Shown here: positions 29,801 through 37,452 of the stretch, piece after piece
Position numbering within the stretch: the stretch's first letter is position 1
Layout of the letters: every line of letters starts with the position of its first letter
Source: Ramicandelaber brevisporus
Taxonomy: Eukaryota > Kickxellomycota > Ramicandelaberales > Ramicandelaberaceae
Assembly (NCBI GenBank): GCA_025201865.1
Contig: MU602694.1
Span: 23,712-87,711, forward strand
Direction of reading: 5' to 3'
DNA length: 64,000 nt
Program-made: the position numbers and the translations under genes
Notes under the pieces: model-generated
Database searches by the model: none
What the model was told of the DNA's origin: nothing
Seen by the model: the letters and a program-made list of their open reading frames with translations, nothing else

Positions 29801-29994
29801 GGCGTCCATGTTGGCTGAGAGGATCGTTTTACAGTTGGAAGAGTCGATATCTGAGACTGGTTGAAGTTGAGTGGAAGTAGCCATCCTGAAACTGTCGATA
29901 TCCCGAGCAGAACAAAGGTGAGTGCAAGCAGCGTTGGTGCAGTCTCTGAGCGTAGTCGCACTCGTATCCATGTCATGCTGTGGAAAGGGTGCAT
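23845..29994 (-). CDS. Giant seven-transmembrane receptor-like protein with Gln-rich tail
   Basis: The protein is 2049 residues from MHPFHSMTW; an upstream in-frame ATG reads through an AAGAAC microsatellite and is probably leader. An N-terminal hydrophobic segment (LLALTFVLLGISTVSGW) looks like a signal sequence and is followed by about 300 extracellular residues with several N-x-S/T sites. Seven hydrophobic helices lie near 28880-28960, 28785-28850, 28680-28755, 27930-28015, 27800-27898, 27455-27535 and 27350-27435. The loop between helices 3 and 4 is about 215 residues and holds a poly-Gly run and CPLCRRAIP just before helix 4. The cytoplasmic tail of about 1160 residues is rich in Gln, Ser, His and Pro. 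The topology suggests a fungal G-protein-coupled receptor; ligand and subfamily are unknown. Confidence 0.72.
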   Translation of the reverse strand: MHPFHSMTWIRVRLRSETAPTLLALTFVLLGISTVSGWLLPLNFNQSQISTLPTVKRSSQPTWTPLPNGAPSGALLLGYDFTGATRVPDYIIVGPIIKLNFSAGCTVKPSEERRTIDGNNNGNSSGTVSSGLRLPMPLPSLTDLSSLIPPYLIHTATANPRKSNSTNGGRQGIEMLTSPVMNISIGTIALCDFQAAYTAGCRTYTSILKQHAQIRAIVDPVYSPGAGSGSDSAGSAGYYPPVRLLMFTTPSDSADEFGSPFGQKFDDYWMYKPDDLELMLIGTQTGEMLSKLTWQGHSFNNSVTPSQQHHQHYQHRHPFALSVMEDGPVQPVILAAVRSPGPWNRAYSSKLFTWIDVLTYIFFIPCAAAAIYIGIVRFKYKHNTFGRTVLLLGCAIGLIAGATMPFGSVYSNAINVVRYLAQWLVATIVAVLAIQVVHLLNQVANEVMLPAAELDRKATGEDGDIKQDNEDSGGGGGGGGGGGGSGDGSRGSGGGTGSTGRSNRSARGVDTFGGQWSTDPMALIDSVTTAALAGSSTTPRSRAASAGVRSQRGVFGGDTGSATATAGTFGGITAALKSIFRSFMSRFSSSSNNSNNSNRVHSTADRPFNAADTAAVFPHSRLRSQASGPQTRTGTNNTGTSTGTSTLSKCPLCRRAIPMAVYFRLLWICNTVSFVSIFVSFMHFSTRVVDLYTTIPAQDYANFIMEVYIFPLMVLIQASVYLVTFSLINHRLKTIQKNRVKYLSMLIRSKSTTYNSGNAYGNAGMVTLLPDRLTGQHQAQYQTQEQLQLQQQQLQQQQQQQSSSDESPVVPVQLFEDTSGLRYMLLMCLCISFGYILYSVAQVLCATTMRYSIRGMVIIRIMSNLAVLLSYGLVVWVVVCKDWILEMYQKAGAASRSPLSSDLLIPQMLIDSMLPVQQQQQQQQHYQQLQHSGIVNPVVIGSQPYGNVSSQHTVPENHVPTPFQPSWVPLGLAFATGQGQSLITHAPVHVPTHMLIPQLPPLGQAISTGSLRNSLSGASGGQRGSLSWRRNSRKVGPPEQPQPQPVSASTAAGHGTQLPAISTYYQQQSHPTVTSTSVLQVPPQAVVHGGGTALPAGMQVPAAVSDLSRNPRFGTGMISIPVLSPHGVLNVAVAPDPKTTRELQRQQTLQHHQQRLQPLLQQSQPHQQGAFIGTAPHVRSPSMHQSRHHHEQPNAEQAPLFDRLADGFRRLSNVFGSFSSTDDQHPMLAQQKSNAQRQGSDQSRIIPQSAITPLSTQNVTFGTRGTGGIGVSSSGGGGEDAQNTPVMTATSAATSTPQGHQRPHALSPRQHQQQHRRERLSSRTRIFASIMKRKSISGMKLPLHDDEHAAIEMGNINGEHMDDGNYQRRPMAGSAWSRSWSLESLSRFKSMFGTGSQHSPLYHVQPEPVSAQPDADVMPQTAASKTMPTKVPPPPRLNLQSFQSSAQEHRLQQPSPGVPATAKSEPNASALSFLQQPPSSSLGPGRTISAVRSIPSQLALNSSANSSGDNVSHGVNPLELEHISTYIAMLRAKRAAGSSTGTTATDPNTVAAASSTTAFSGGLKTGISTISELPNQSMDRIGSQYDVPLPYQQQQLQLQQLQQQQQQQTAGDMNSERNRNSQEFTRGRLRSISEPRRSSQQTIPSIQKSKESSFSVAVDDNGQASHPAESTSEMAQNHLQLHPSKSVSPRPPSLAEPVPHRIHQRLSTITASEIPSQQLDFTYTTDPQQHPLSTTQLPSLSSTNSIYAPDLQPIQQQQQLLQLQIEQLQQQQVQLHQYQMALAAAAAVGGGVGGGVQMAHPLGEPAVYLQPYVDPQAMSVPLPATQPPPMYSIPISEIDQSYPSHLMMSSALSQLQGIQPVPVISAGYHPRQYGHAHTTTVGHGLRPAPRRTAGALSSASHHHHQHAFSMINPLAQQQQQQQQQQQLYNLPQPPHSASALSNVTGQIATTSTTTSSSAVNPPDGGTDIPASVTAVPLSAPPVVLPPEPGHAFSRVQAQSVYQQQQNQQNLDEFGGGLMATVSRGSSRRTFRLSPSNNQRTQQNNDIAPL

Positions 29995-30335
29995 ATTGAC
30001 AATGACAAAGAACAAGAACAAGAACAAGAACAAGAACAAGAAAGTGTTTGAGACAGACGTTACAAAGAGTATCAACAGAAGTTTAAAAGTAAAAAGTTAA
30101 GAAGAAGAAAAAAAAAGAACAGAAAAGAGTTGTTTCGCGTAGAGAAGAGGATAGGGCGAGTCAAACGAGTTAGACGAGTACAGAAGGGTTTGTTTTCTTT
30201 TTTTGGCGCGATGTGTGGCTGAGCTCTTCATTATACTCCAATGGCCTATTGGCTAACATTCTCTTCTTCACAGCAAATCAAAAAAAACCGCCGCCCGCCC
30301 CTAATCCATGTGCGACAGACCATATCCATAACTGA
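29995..30335. other. Intergenic region with AAGAAC microsatellite
   Basis: A hexanucleotide run of AAGAAC type (30007-30041) lies just upstream of the receptor start and is purine-rich on the plus strand. The rest carries the receptor promoter and the 3' end of the next minus-strand gene. Confidence 0.5.
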
Positions 30336-31322
30336 TTAGAGTGAGCTTTGACCACTACTACCACCGCCGCCACCGCCACCAGAAACTGATGATAAAATGA
30401 GCCTACGTAGGACCGACTGCTCATCAGATGGAGGTTTGATCGTGTTCGGCCCGTCTTTTCCATTCCGCTCCAATTGAGCGTTTGCATCTTTGATAACGTC
30501 ATCAACGAACGCACGGACTCTATCAACACGGCTGAGCGTATTCGTGGCACGTTGCTGCACTGTTGAAAACGTGACCAGCGCATTCTCGAGCTGCTTGATT
30601 GCGGCATTCGTATCACTGACATCATCACCGCCGTTATCAGCGTCCTTGCAAATATCCATCTCCATCTCATTTGGTGCATCGCTGAGTGTCGCATGAGTGG
30701 AGGATGTTGCTGTTGCTGCTGCTGCTGTTGATGTTGATGTTGATGTTGATGTTGAGGCAAAATGCTCAGCGTATTGTGCATCGGCTTTGGCTTGACTATC
30801 GAGCATGCTTCGCGTCAGTTGCTCAATCTGCGCTGGTGTTCGTTTACGCAGCTCCGTGAGTCTCAGCATCATCTCGTCTGCTTCTTGCTGTAACTGCCGC
30901 ACCTCAGCATCCAACTTCTCATCAAACGGCTCCATACCCTTCAACTGCGCAATGTCGCTACACTCGCTTTCTTTCATTGCTTGAGAACCATTACCACTGG
31001 CAGCAGCACCGGCAGCACCGGCAGCAGCTGACGACTCGCTGCTAGTCGCGTTGGCAATATCCAAACCGTTGATCAGGATGTTTTGCGAGACTAGCTTCCA
31101 AACCTGTTCACTCCAGGCTTGAGTGGCTGCCTCTACAACTGTACCAAGCTGAATCTCGGCCTGTGCACCGCCGGGGAGAGCCTGATTGGGATCGCGCCGA
31201 GCAAACACATCAGGAATCACAACGTTTCGCACATAATCGTCAAAGCCCTTGCGAAGATACTCCAAGTCTTCGACGGAGTCGAGACGGATCTTGCTAACAT
31301 CGAGTGCTGTAGAGTGGCTCAT
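30336..31322 (-). CDS. Mis14/NSL1-like subunit of the Mis12 kinetochore complex
   Basis: A 328-residue, mostly helical protein. The central motif MEPFDEKLDAEVRQLQQEAD followed by EMMLRLTELRKRTPAQIEQL matches the Mis14/NSL1 pattern (a PFDE-L start, then heptads, then LR-x3-P). The N-terminal part (DVSKIRLDSVEDLEYLRKGF) fits the family's first helices. Low-complexity Ala/Ser/Gly (about 110-125) and Thr/Ser/Ala (about 190-210) linkers interrupt it. The C terminus ends in a Gly/Ser-rich tail. Mis14/NSL1 with Mis12, Nnf1 and Dsn1 joins inner kinetochore to the Ndc80 complex. Another coiled-coil kinetochore or tethering protein is the main alternative. Confidence 0.58.
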   Translation of the reverse strand: MSHSTALDVSKIRLDSVEDLEYLRKGFDDYVRNVVIPDVFARRDPNQALPGGAQAEIQLGTVVEAATQAWSEQVWKLVSQNILINGLDIANATSSESSAAAGAAGAAASGNGSQAMKESECSDIAQLKGMEPFDEKLDAEVRQLQQEADEMMLRLTELRKRTPAQIEQLTRSMLDSQAKADAQYAEHFASTSTSTSTSTAAAATATSSTHATLSDAPNEMEMDICKDADNGGDDVSDTNAAIKQLENALVTFSTVQQRATNTLSRVDRVRAFVDDVIKDANAQLERNGKDGPNTIKPPSDEQSVLRRLILSSVSGGGGGGGSSGQSSL

Positions 31323-31772
31323 GTTGGTTGCAGTTTGTATTGAGAGAGGGAGGGAGGAAGAAAAAACAAAAATTGATGATTATTTGTTTGTTTTGAGATG
31401 TTCAGAATGTCAACCACAATCGACACTAACTAATCTGACATTTCTTGCTCGTTAGCTGCAACTGGGGAAATCCATATTAGGTATCAACAAAAAAGAGATA
31501 TTGCAGATTAAATAAAAAGAAAAGTAATGCAGGAAATGGAATGCAGAAGAAAGTGCAAGTAAGAAGAAGATGCAGGTGAGAAGAAGATGCAGAAATGAAG
31601 TGAAGAAAAGAGAAAATAAGAGTGCAGCAACAGGTGAATGAGATGATGATGATGATGATGATGATGATATGAAAGTTAACTGGCCAAACGAAGAGGAACT
31701 TGGGACAGGAACGGGAACGGGAACGGGGGGCAAATGTGCAAATTAGATGCAAAGGTCAGTCGTGTCTGTCGA
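31323..31772. other. Intergenic region with GAT microsatellite
   Basis: A purine-rich stretch with a repeated AGAAGATGCAG element (31560-31600) and a (GAT)n run at 31641-31669. No supported gene. Confidence 0.4.
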
Positions 31773-34028
31773 TTAACGACGACCACGCTTGCTACCACCA
31801 GAGCGAGCTGGAGCAGCACGCTTGGCCGGAGCAGCGCGTCTAGCCGGAGCAGCACGCTTGGCTGGGGCAGCACGTCTGGCTGGAGCGGCGCGCTTAGCTG
31901 GGGCAGCGCGTCTAGCAGTTGGACGAGCAGCGGCGCGCTTGGCAGGGGCTGCGCGTTTGGCGGCTTGACGGGGAGCAGCACGCTTGGCAGAGCCGGCGCG
32001 CTTGTTAGCGGCTGGGCGAGCACCAGCGCGCTTGGCATTCTGGCGAGGAGCAGTACGCTTAGCGGCTGGGCGGGCACCTGCACGCTTAGCATTCTGACGT
32101 GGGGCGGCACGCTTAGCATTCTGACGTGGGGCGGCACGCTTTTGGCCACCAGTGTTACGGCGAGCAGCCTGACGAGGAGCACCCTTCTTGGCAGCAGTGC
32201 CGGCACGGCGAGCGCTTTGGCGAGGAGCAGCGCGCTTTTGGCCGCCGCGCTGCTGTCCACCACGTTGACGGGAGCTTGCCTGACGGGCATTGCGCTGACC
32301 GCCGCGCTGTTGGCCACCGCGCTGGCGGGAGGCACTGCGCTGCTGGTTACCACGCTGACGAGAAGCACCGCGTTGCTGTCCACCACGTTGACGAGAAGCA
32401 CCGCGCTGCTGGCCACCACGTTGACGGGAGCCTGCTTGACGAGCGTTGTTGCGTTGGCCACCGCGCTGGCGGGAGGCACCACGCTGCTGTCCACCGCGCT
32501 GACGAGAAGCACCGCGCTGTTGGCCACCACGTTGACGAGAGGCGCCACGCTGCTGGCCACCACGCTGGCGAGAACCAGCTTGACGAGCGTTGTTACGCTG
32601 ACCGCCGCGCTGACGGGAGGCGCCACGCTGCTGTCCACCACGCTGGCGGGAAGCTCCACGCTGTTGGCCACCGCGCTGTTGACCGCGCTGGTTACCACGG
32701 CGGTTGCTGTTGCCAAACATTCCACGGGCCGATTTCAAGGCACCACCATAGTCACCATTGCGAGCCTGGTTGTAGGCACGAGCACCATTGACACCAGCAC
32801 GGAAGGCAGAGTTGGCAATCTTGCTGTTTCCAACACGCTTAGCAGCGTTGATGGCACCGCGTCCAGCACGGCTGCCGACGGCCTTGTTCATGGCACGGCC
32901 CATCGCGCGCACTGGCTTGAGGTTGCTGCGGTTCAACACACCCTGAGTCTTCTTGGCAAATGTGCGAGCGCCATTGACGACACCACGGAGATTGCCAGAA
33001 CGAGCGGCGCGAGCAATCTTGTTGGCCTGGTTGATGCCGCGGTTGGCGGTACCCATGGCGCGACCAGCCTTGCCAGCCAAGTTTCCAGCCTTGCGGAGAG
33101 TGCCATTGCGGCTCTTGCCGAGCTTGGAGCTAGCACCGCGGAGGGCACGGCTGCCAGCACGCAATGCGCTACGTGGGTCACCGCGCTGGAGATCGTTCTT
33201 GACACGACGAACCTGGTTCACAGTGCGACGGACGCCGCGAGTCGCCTTATCGACCTTGCCGGCGGCACGAGAAACGGTGCTGGCGCCGCGCTGGACACGG
33301 CCGGCCATCTTAGCGATCTTGCTGGTTCCCTGGGCAATCTTGCCAGCACGGCCAGCAATACGAGCAGCGCCGGAGGCAACCTTGCCAGCCTTGCCCAAGG
33401 CACCAAGGACACGGCCGCCAGGAACGTTCGAGACAACGTTGAACGCAGCGCCGCCAGCCTGCTTGAGACCGTTCTTCCAGTCTCCCTTCTTGAACGAGTT
33501 GACGGCGGCCTTGCTTTGGTTGTAAATCTTGGGTGCGCTCTTGACCAGCTTGTAGGCACCGTAGGCTGCGGCAACGGGCTGGAGACCAGGGGTGAACGCA
33601 GCAACAGTGGCGGCACCATCCATGATGGCCTCGCGGTGCTTCCAGGCAAACTTGCCGGCAGTGGCGGCACCGCGACCAACAGCCTTGGCGCCGTCGGTAA
33701 CACCCTTGCCAATAGAGCGACCAACGCTCTTGATCTTATCAAACAAACCACGGCGCGCGAGTTCGTGGCCAGCGTGGTTGGTTGGGCTGTCTGGAGAGAT
33801 GTGGACTGGACGAGCACCGCGCTGTCTGCGGCGCTTTGGCTCGGCAATTGGAGCTGGGGCTGGCTCGGCAACTGGGACCGGGGCAGGAACTGGGGCAGCC
33901 TCTGCTACGGGGGCAGGCACAGCCATAACTGTAGCAGGGGTGAAGAAGAGAGCGAAAATCATGACGAGCATGTAAAAGACGCGCTTGGTGGAGCGCACCT
34001 GGCTGCCATTGTTGCTCATTGACGCCAT
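31773..34028 (-). CDS. Secretory or membrane-anchored Arg/Ala/Gly/Gln repeat protein, unknown function
   Basis: A 751-residue protein of extreme composition. Residues 17-37 (VFYMLVMIFALFFTPATVMA) form a signal peptide or anchor, followed by a Pro/Ala/Val stretch and a basic site (PKRRRQRGARP) that could be a processing site. A segment follows with amphipathic, glycine-alanine-lysine character (RGLFDKIKSVGRSIGKGV onward, to about residue 360). The region at about 32240-32700 encodes repeats with an 11-residue core like GASRQRGGQQR. The last 150 residues are Lys/Arg/Ala/Pro repeats (AAPRQNAKR, AKRAAPARR), like histone H1 or HU tails. I do not recognise the family. A strongly cationic wall-bound, nucleic-acid-binding or membrane-active protein is speculation. 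The opposite strand also has a nearly full-length open frame, but the signal segment and leader favour this strand. Confidence 0.6.
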   Translation of the reverse strand: MASMSNNGSQVRSTKRVFYMLVMIFALFFTPATVMAVPAPVAEAAPVPAPVPVAEPAPAPIAEPKRRRQRGARPVHISPDSPTNHAGHELARRGLFDKIKSVGRSIGKGVTDGAKAVGRGAATAGKFAWKHREAIMDGAATVAAFTPGLQPVAAAYGAYKLVKSAPKIYNQSKAAVNSFKKGDWKNGLKQAGGAAFNVVSNVPGGRVLGALGKAGKVASGAARIAGRAGKIAQGTSKIAKMAGRVQRGASTVSRAAGKVDKATRGVRRTVNQVRRVKNDLQRGDPRSALRAGSRALRGASSKLGKSRNGTLRKAGNLAGKAGRAMGTANRGINQANKIARAARSGNLRGVVNGARTFAKKTQGVLNRSNLKPVRAMGRAMNKAVGSRAGRGAINAAKRVGNSKIANSAFRAGVNGARAYNQARNGDYGGALKSARGMFGNSNRRGNQRGQQRGGQQRGASRQRGGQQRGASRQRGGQRNNARQAGSRQRGGQQRGASRQRGGQQRGASRQRGGQQRGASRQRGGQRNNARQAGSRQRGGQQRGASRQRGGQQRGASRQRGNQQRSASRQRGGQQRGGQRNARQASSRQRGGQQRGGQKRAAPRQSARRAGTAAKKGAPRQAARRNTGGQKRAAPRQNAKRAAPRQNAKRAGARPAAKRTAPRQNAKRAGARPAANKRAGSAKRAAPRQAAKRAAPAKRAAARPTARRAAPAKRAAPARRAAPAKRAAPARRAAPAKRAAPARSGGSKRGRR

Positions 34029-34962
34029 TGGAGAGATGCGAACGAGCGATACAAGGCTACTCTAGGTGCTTGATGCAGATTGGAATGCAGCTTATGCAAA
34101 AAGGAAAATGAAATAACAACAATGCTCGAGAGAGGGGAGAAACGGGGAAGTTTCCTATGCTGTTGCTACTACTACAACTACTACTACAACTGTGCAGACT
34201 GAAGACGGTGACAGATAGGCGAGCGAGCTGTAGCTATGCAGAGATGCGTAGAGATGCGCAGAGATGCCTTATGCAAGAAAAGTATGCAAGTGTTTGTGTG
34301 CTTGTGTGTATGCGTGTGTGACAAAGTGGAAAGGAAGCGATTTCGACGACAGCTTGCTTGACGAGCGGGCTGTGTACCTCGACAATTTTATAACTGCGCA
34401 TCGGAGAGAGAGGCGATTCGCACCTGACGAGTCTGGGGACAAAACAACTACCCCAGGCCATCATAGCCGCACAGTCGAGTTGGGCAGAAAGACTCGCCAA
34501 CTACAGTATTGGACGAACACCAGAACGCAAACAGTAAAAAGGAAACGAGGACGTTCAAGATGGCGTGGGGTCCTTTTTTATAACGCTTGACGGTGCAATG
34601 ACGGTGATGTCACTTTTTCCCAGTTAGAGCAAATCATTGAACCTGCCAGCAGGCAGATCAGTCGCATCAGCAACAAACACGGAGATTATTCTGGTCAGCA
34701 CCCACCGTCTACCATTAATCATGTCATATCATTCCCTCTCTTCTCTCTCTCGCTCACATCTTCCGAATTCTTTACACTGACAATAAACTATGTGCAAAGT
34801 ATTTTAATTAAAGAGAGAAGAGAGTAAGGAAAGTATGCAGATTGGTAAGAAGGGGGCTGGGAAAAGGGTTTAGTTAAATGAGAAATTAGAGCTAAGGATT
34901 GTAAAAAGAAGAGAAGAAAAGAAGAAAGAGTATTTGGCGTTTCTTTTTTTCTCTCTCTAATC
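34029..34962. other. Intergenic region upstream of the repeat-protein gene
   Basis: Contains a short tandem of AGAGATGCG type (34238-34267) and CTACTACAA tracts (34165-34190). The first few hundred bases should carry the promoter for the minus-strand gene ending its leader at 34028. The last 170 bases belong to the 3' end of the mucin-like gene. No gene is seen. Confidence 0.4.
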
Positions 34963-37452
34963 TTAAACGGTGACGAACTGGCGCTTAAGCTCCTCGTGCT
35001 GGCGCTGACGCTTGCGACGGATCCAAATGACAACCAAAATTGCGTACAGAATAACACCAGCACCAATGCCGAGACCAATGTACAAGCCACGCTTGCTGCT
35101 TGATCCACCATCGCTGCCAGTGGTGCCGCCTGGAACATTCTCATCAGAGCCGTTGCCATTTGAACCGCCTGAGCCGCCTGGAGCTCCGTTTCCGCCAGGA
35201 CCGCTGTCAGCTGGAATCAAGGAGAAGTCAACCTTGGTTTCAAACTTGAACGTGGCAACATCAAAGAGCGAAGTCAGGGAACCGTCGTTGAAGATTGGAG
35301 ACTTGGGGTTTTTGATGGCGTTTTGGAGAGCGCGAGCAGTGACGAGCACGTTGATGTCTGGGTTCGGGACATCCTTCTTGGCAGTAAGGTAGAAGTCGAC
35401 GTTGATGCGCTTGTCGACAGAGGCTTCACCGACGTTGGTGTTGTCCTGCTCTTGGCGACGAAGGAGAGCGCGGCTGCCAGCGGAAACTGGAGTGGCGTCG
35501 CGAATGTAGCGCAGAGCAATTTGATCACCAGTAACACCGATGGCACGAGCAAGCTGCAGTGGGAGCTCCTGGGCAAACACACCAAGGTTCTGGGTGTTGC
35601 TGACCAGGGACAGGTAGGAGACCTTGCGCATCACAATGCTCCACAGGACGGCATCGCGCGGTGCGGCCGGGTGGACGGCGATGGATGGTGGAACGGTGAA
35701 GTTTGATGGCAGGACTGGAGTCGTGCTTGGGTTCAAGTCAGAGATGGCAATGCTCGAAGGCAGCAGGCGGGAGGAGGTGGAGGTTGGTGCCTCGGTCGAT
35801 GTCTGAGATGGGGTTGGTGTGGCAGTTCCAACGGTGCTGGATGCAGTGGTAGATGGAGTGAAAGCGGAGCTGGCAGGACCGGACGGCTCAACGAACGATG
35901 GGACCGACGAGGTGGTTGGAGGGGTGACACTAGAAGTCGGTGGGATGACACTTGAAGTTGGAGGGATAACGCTCGATGTTGGTGGGATTACACTTGATGT
36001 TGGTGGGATGTCAGACGACGTCGGAGGGATGACGCTGGACGTTGGAGGAATAACACTCGAGGTTGGTGGAATAACGCTTGAAGTTGGTGGAATCTCGCTC
36101 GACGTAGGTGGAATAACACTCGAAGTTGGAGGAACGACGCTGGATGTTGGTGGAATAACGCTCGATGTTGGAGGAATAACACTTGACGTCGGAACTTCAC
36201 TGGAGGTTGGTGGCGCGACACTCGATGTTGGAGGAATGACACTCGAAGTTGGAGGAATCTCGCTGGAGGTTGGAGGGATGACACTTGAAGTTGGTGGAAT
36301 GACGCTGGACGTTGAAATGACACTCGAAGCAGTTGGGATGTCGCTGGAAGTTGGAGGGATGACACTCGAGGTTGGCTGCGTCGGCGCAGAGGTGGATTCG
36401 GAGGCCGATGGAGTCACAGATGGGCTAGTGGCTGACGGAGTCGAGATGGAATCGGTTGATGATCCAGTTGGAACGCTGGCTGAGCCCGAGCCCGAGGCAC
36501 TGGGAGTTGGAACTGCACTGCCCGAATCGCTTGGAGTTGGGATCGCAGATGAGCCAGTTGGGACTACAGATCCAGATTCGGCTCCTGAAGTGGCGGTTGG
36601 AGTTGGAGTTGGAGTTGGAGTTGGAGTTGGAGTTGGAACTGGAGTTGATGTGGCAGTCGGAGTTGACTCGTTTGAAGTTGGACGCCCGGTGCCTGGATCA
36701 ATGCTAACTGGGGGCGAGCTGCTTGGGCGTGGAAGACCTGGGTCGATGGTAGGGCCGTTGTCCGTTGTTGTCGGCGCTGGCGTCGGCGTTGGCGTTGGAG
36801 TTGGAGTCGGCGTTGGAGTTGGCTGGACAACTGGTGGCTGGTTCGATGGGGTTGGCTCTGGGGCAGGAACAGAGTCATTTGGCTTTCGGCTCGGCTGCTG
36901 TTGTTCAGGTGGTTGCTGTGCCGGTGGCTGTTGAACAGGTGGCTGAGGAGCCGGTGATGGAGCCGGTGCAGGTGCTGGCGCAGGTGCTGGCGCAGGTGCT
37001 GGCGCAGGTGCTGGTGCTGGAGCTGGAGCTGGCTGTTGAGGCTGTTGTGGAGCTGGAGCTGGAGCTGGAGCTGGTGATGGAGCAGGTGCTGGTGCTGGTG
37101 CTGGTTGCTGTGGAGCTGGCACTGGCTGCTGAGGTTGCTGAGGTTGCTGTGGCTTTTGTGGAGCCGGAGCTGGAGCTGGAGCTGGAACAGCTGTGTCATC
37201 ATTTGGCTTCGGACGCGTTCCAATGTTGATACCCACAACTGGCTTTGCTACCTGCGTATTTGGAGCTGGAGTAGCAGCAGCTGGTGCTGGTGTTGGTGCT
37301 GGATCGGTCTGCTTCTTTGTGGTAACTGCGGCAGCTGGTGCGGAGACTGATGAAGAGTTGCCGGCTACGGGTGTCCGAGTTTGGCCGGCTGCATTGACTG
37401 AGGCAATCGCCAAAGTCGCAGCGATGAGAAATGCGACTCCGTTGACACGCAT
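34963..37452 (-). CDS. Mucin-like single-pass cell-surface protein
   Basis: An 829-residue type I membrane protein. It starts with a signal peptide (VAFLIAATLAIASVNAAG), then Pro/Ala repeats (PAPAPAP type, to about residue 190), then Thr/Pro/Ser sequence. About 18 copies of a heptad-like SSVIPPT unit follow (35930-36360), suited to dense O-mannosylation. A folded membrane-proximal domain (about 600-745) contains VLWSIVMRKVSYLSLVS and a dibasic LLRRQE segment, and could be SEA-like. Next come a Gly/Asn linker, a transmembrane helix (IGLGIGAGVILYAILVVIWI) and a short basic tail (RRKRQRQHEELKRQFVTV). The layout resembles fungal wall-stress sensors or adhesins, but no WSC domain is present. Confidence 0.75.
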   Translation of the reverse strand: MRVNGVAFLIAATLAIASVNAAGQTRTPVAGNSSSVSAPAAAVTTKKQTDPAPTPAPAAATPAPNTQVAKPVVGINIGTRPKPNDDTAVPAPAPAPAPQKPQQPQQPQQPVPAPQQPAPAPAPAPSPAPAPAPAPQQPQQPAPAPAPAPAPAPAPAPAPAPAPAPSPAPQPPVQQPPAQQPPEQQQPSRKPNDSVPAPEPTPSNQPPVVQPTPTPTPTPTPTPTPAPTTTDNGPTIDPGLPRPSSSPPVSIDPGTGRPTSNESTPTATSTPVPTPTPTPTPTPTPTATSGAESGSVVPTGSSAIPTPSDSGSAVPTPSASGSGSASVPTGSSTDSISTPSATSPSVTPSASESTSAPTQPTSSVIPPTSSDIPTASSVISTSSVIPPTSSVIPPTSSEIPPTSSVIPPTSSVAPPTSSEVPTSSVIPPTSSVIPPTSSVVPPTSSVIPPTSSEIPPTSSVIPPTSSVIPPTSSVIPPTSSDIPPTSSVIPPTSSVIPPTSSVIPPTSSVTPPTTSSVPSFVEPSGPASSAFTPSTTASSTVGTATPTPSQTSTEAPTSTSSRLLPSSIAISDLNPSTTPVLPSNFTVPPSIAVHPAAPRDAVLWSIVMRKVSYLSLVSNTQNLGVFAQELPLQLARAIGVTGDQIALRYIRDATPVSAGSRALLRRQEQDNTNVGEASVDKRINVDFYLTAKKDVPNPDINVLVTARALQNAIKNPKSPIFNDGSLTSLFDVATFKFETKVDFSLIPADSGPGGNGAPGGSGGSNGNGSDENVPGGTTGSDGGSSSKRGLYIGLGIGAGVILYAILVVIWIRRKRQRQHEELKRQFVTV

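Noticed and set aside
32240-32700. 33-bp DNA repeats as a CRISPR-like array
   Set aside because: They are codon-phase repeats of an 11-residue unit with no spacers, in a eukaryotic coding frame.
31734-34022. 762-codon plus-strand frame as a real gene
   Set aside because: It mirrors the minus-strand gene, has no start context, domain or signal, and its composition follows from the complement of Arg/Ala/Gly codons. It is kept only as a finding.
35819-36934. 371-codon plus-strand frame opposite the mucin-like gene
   Set aside because: Its VGG/LEVGG repeats are the complement of the Pro/Thr/Ser repeats.
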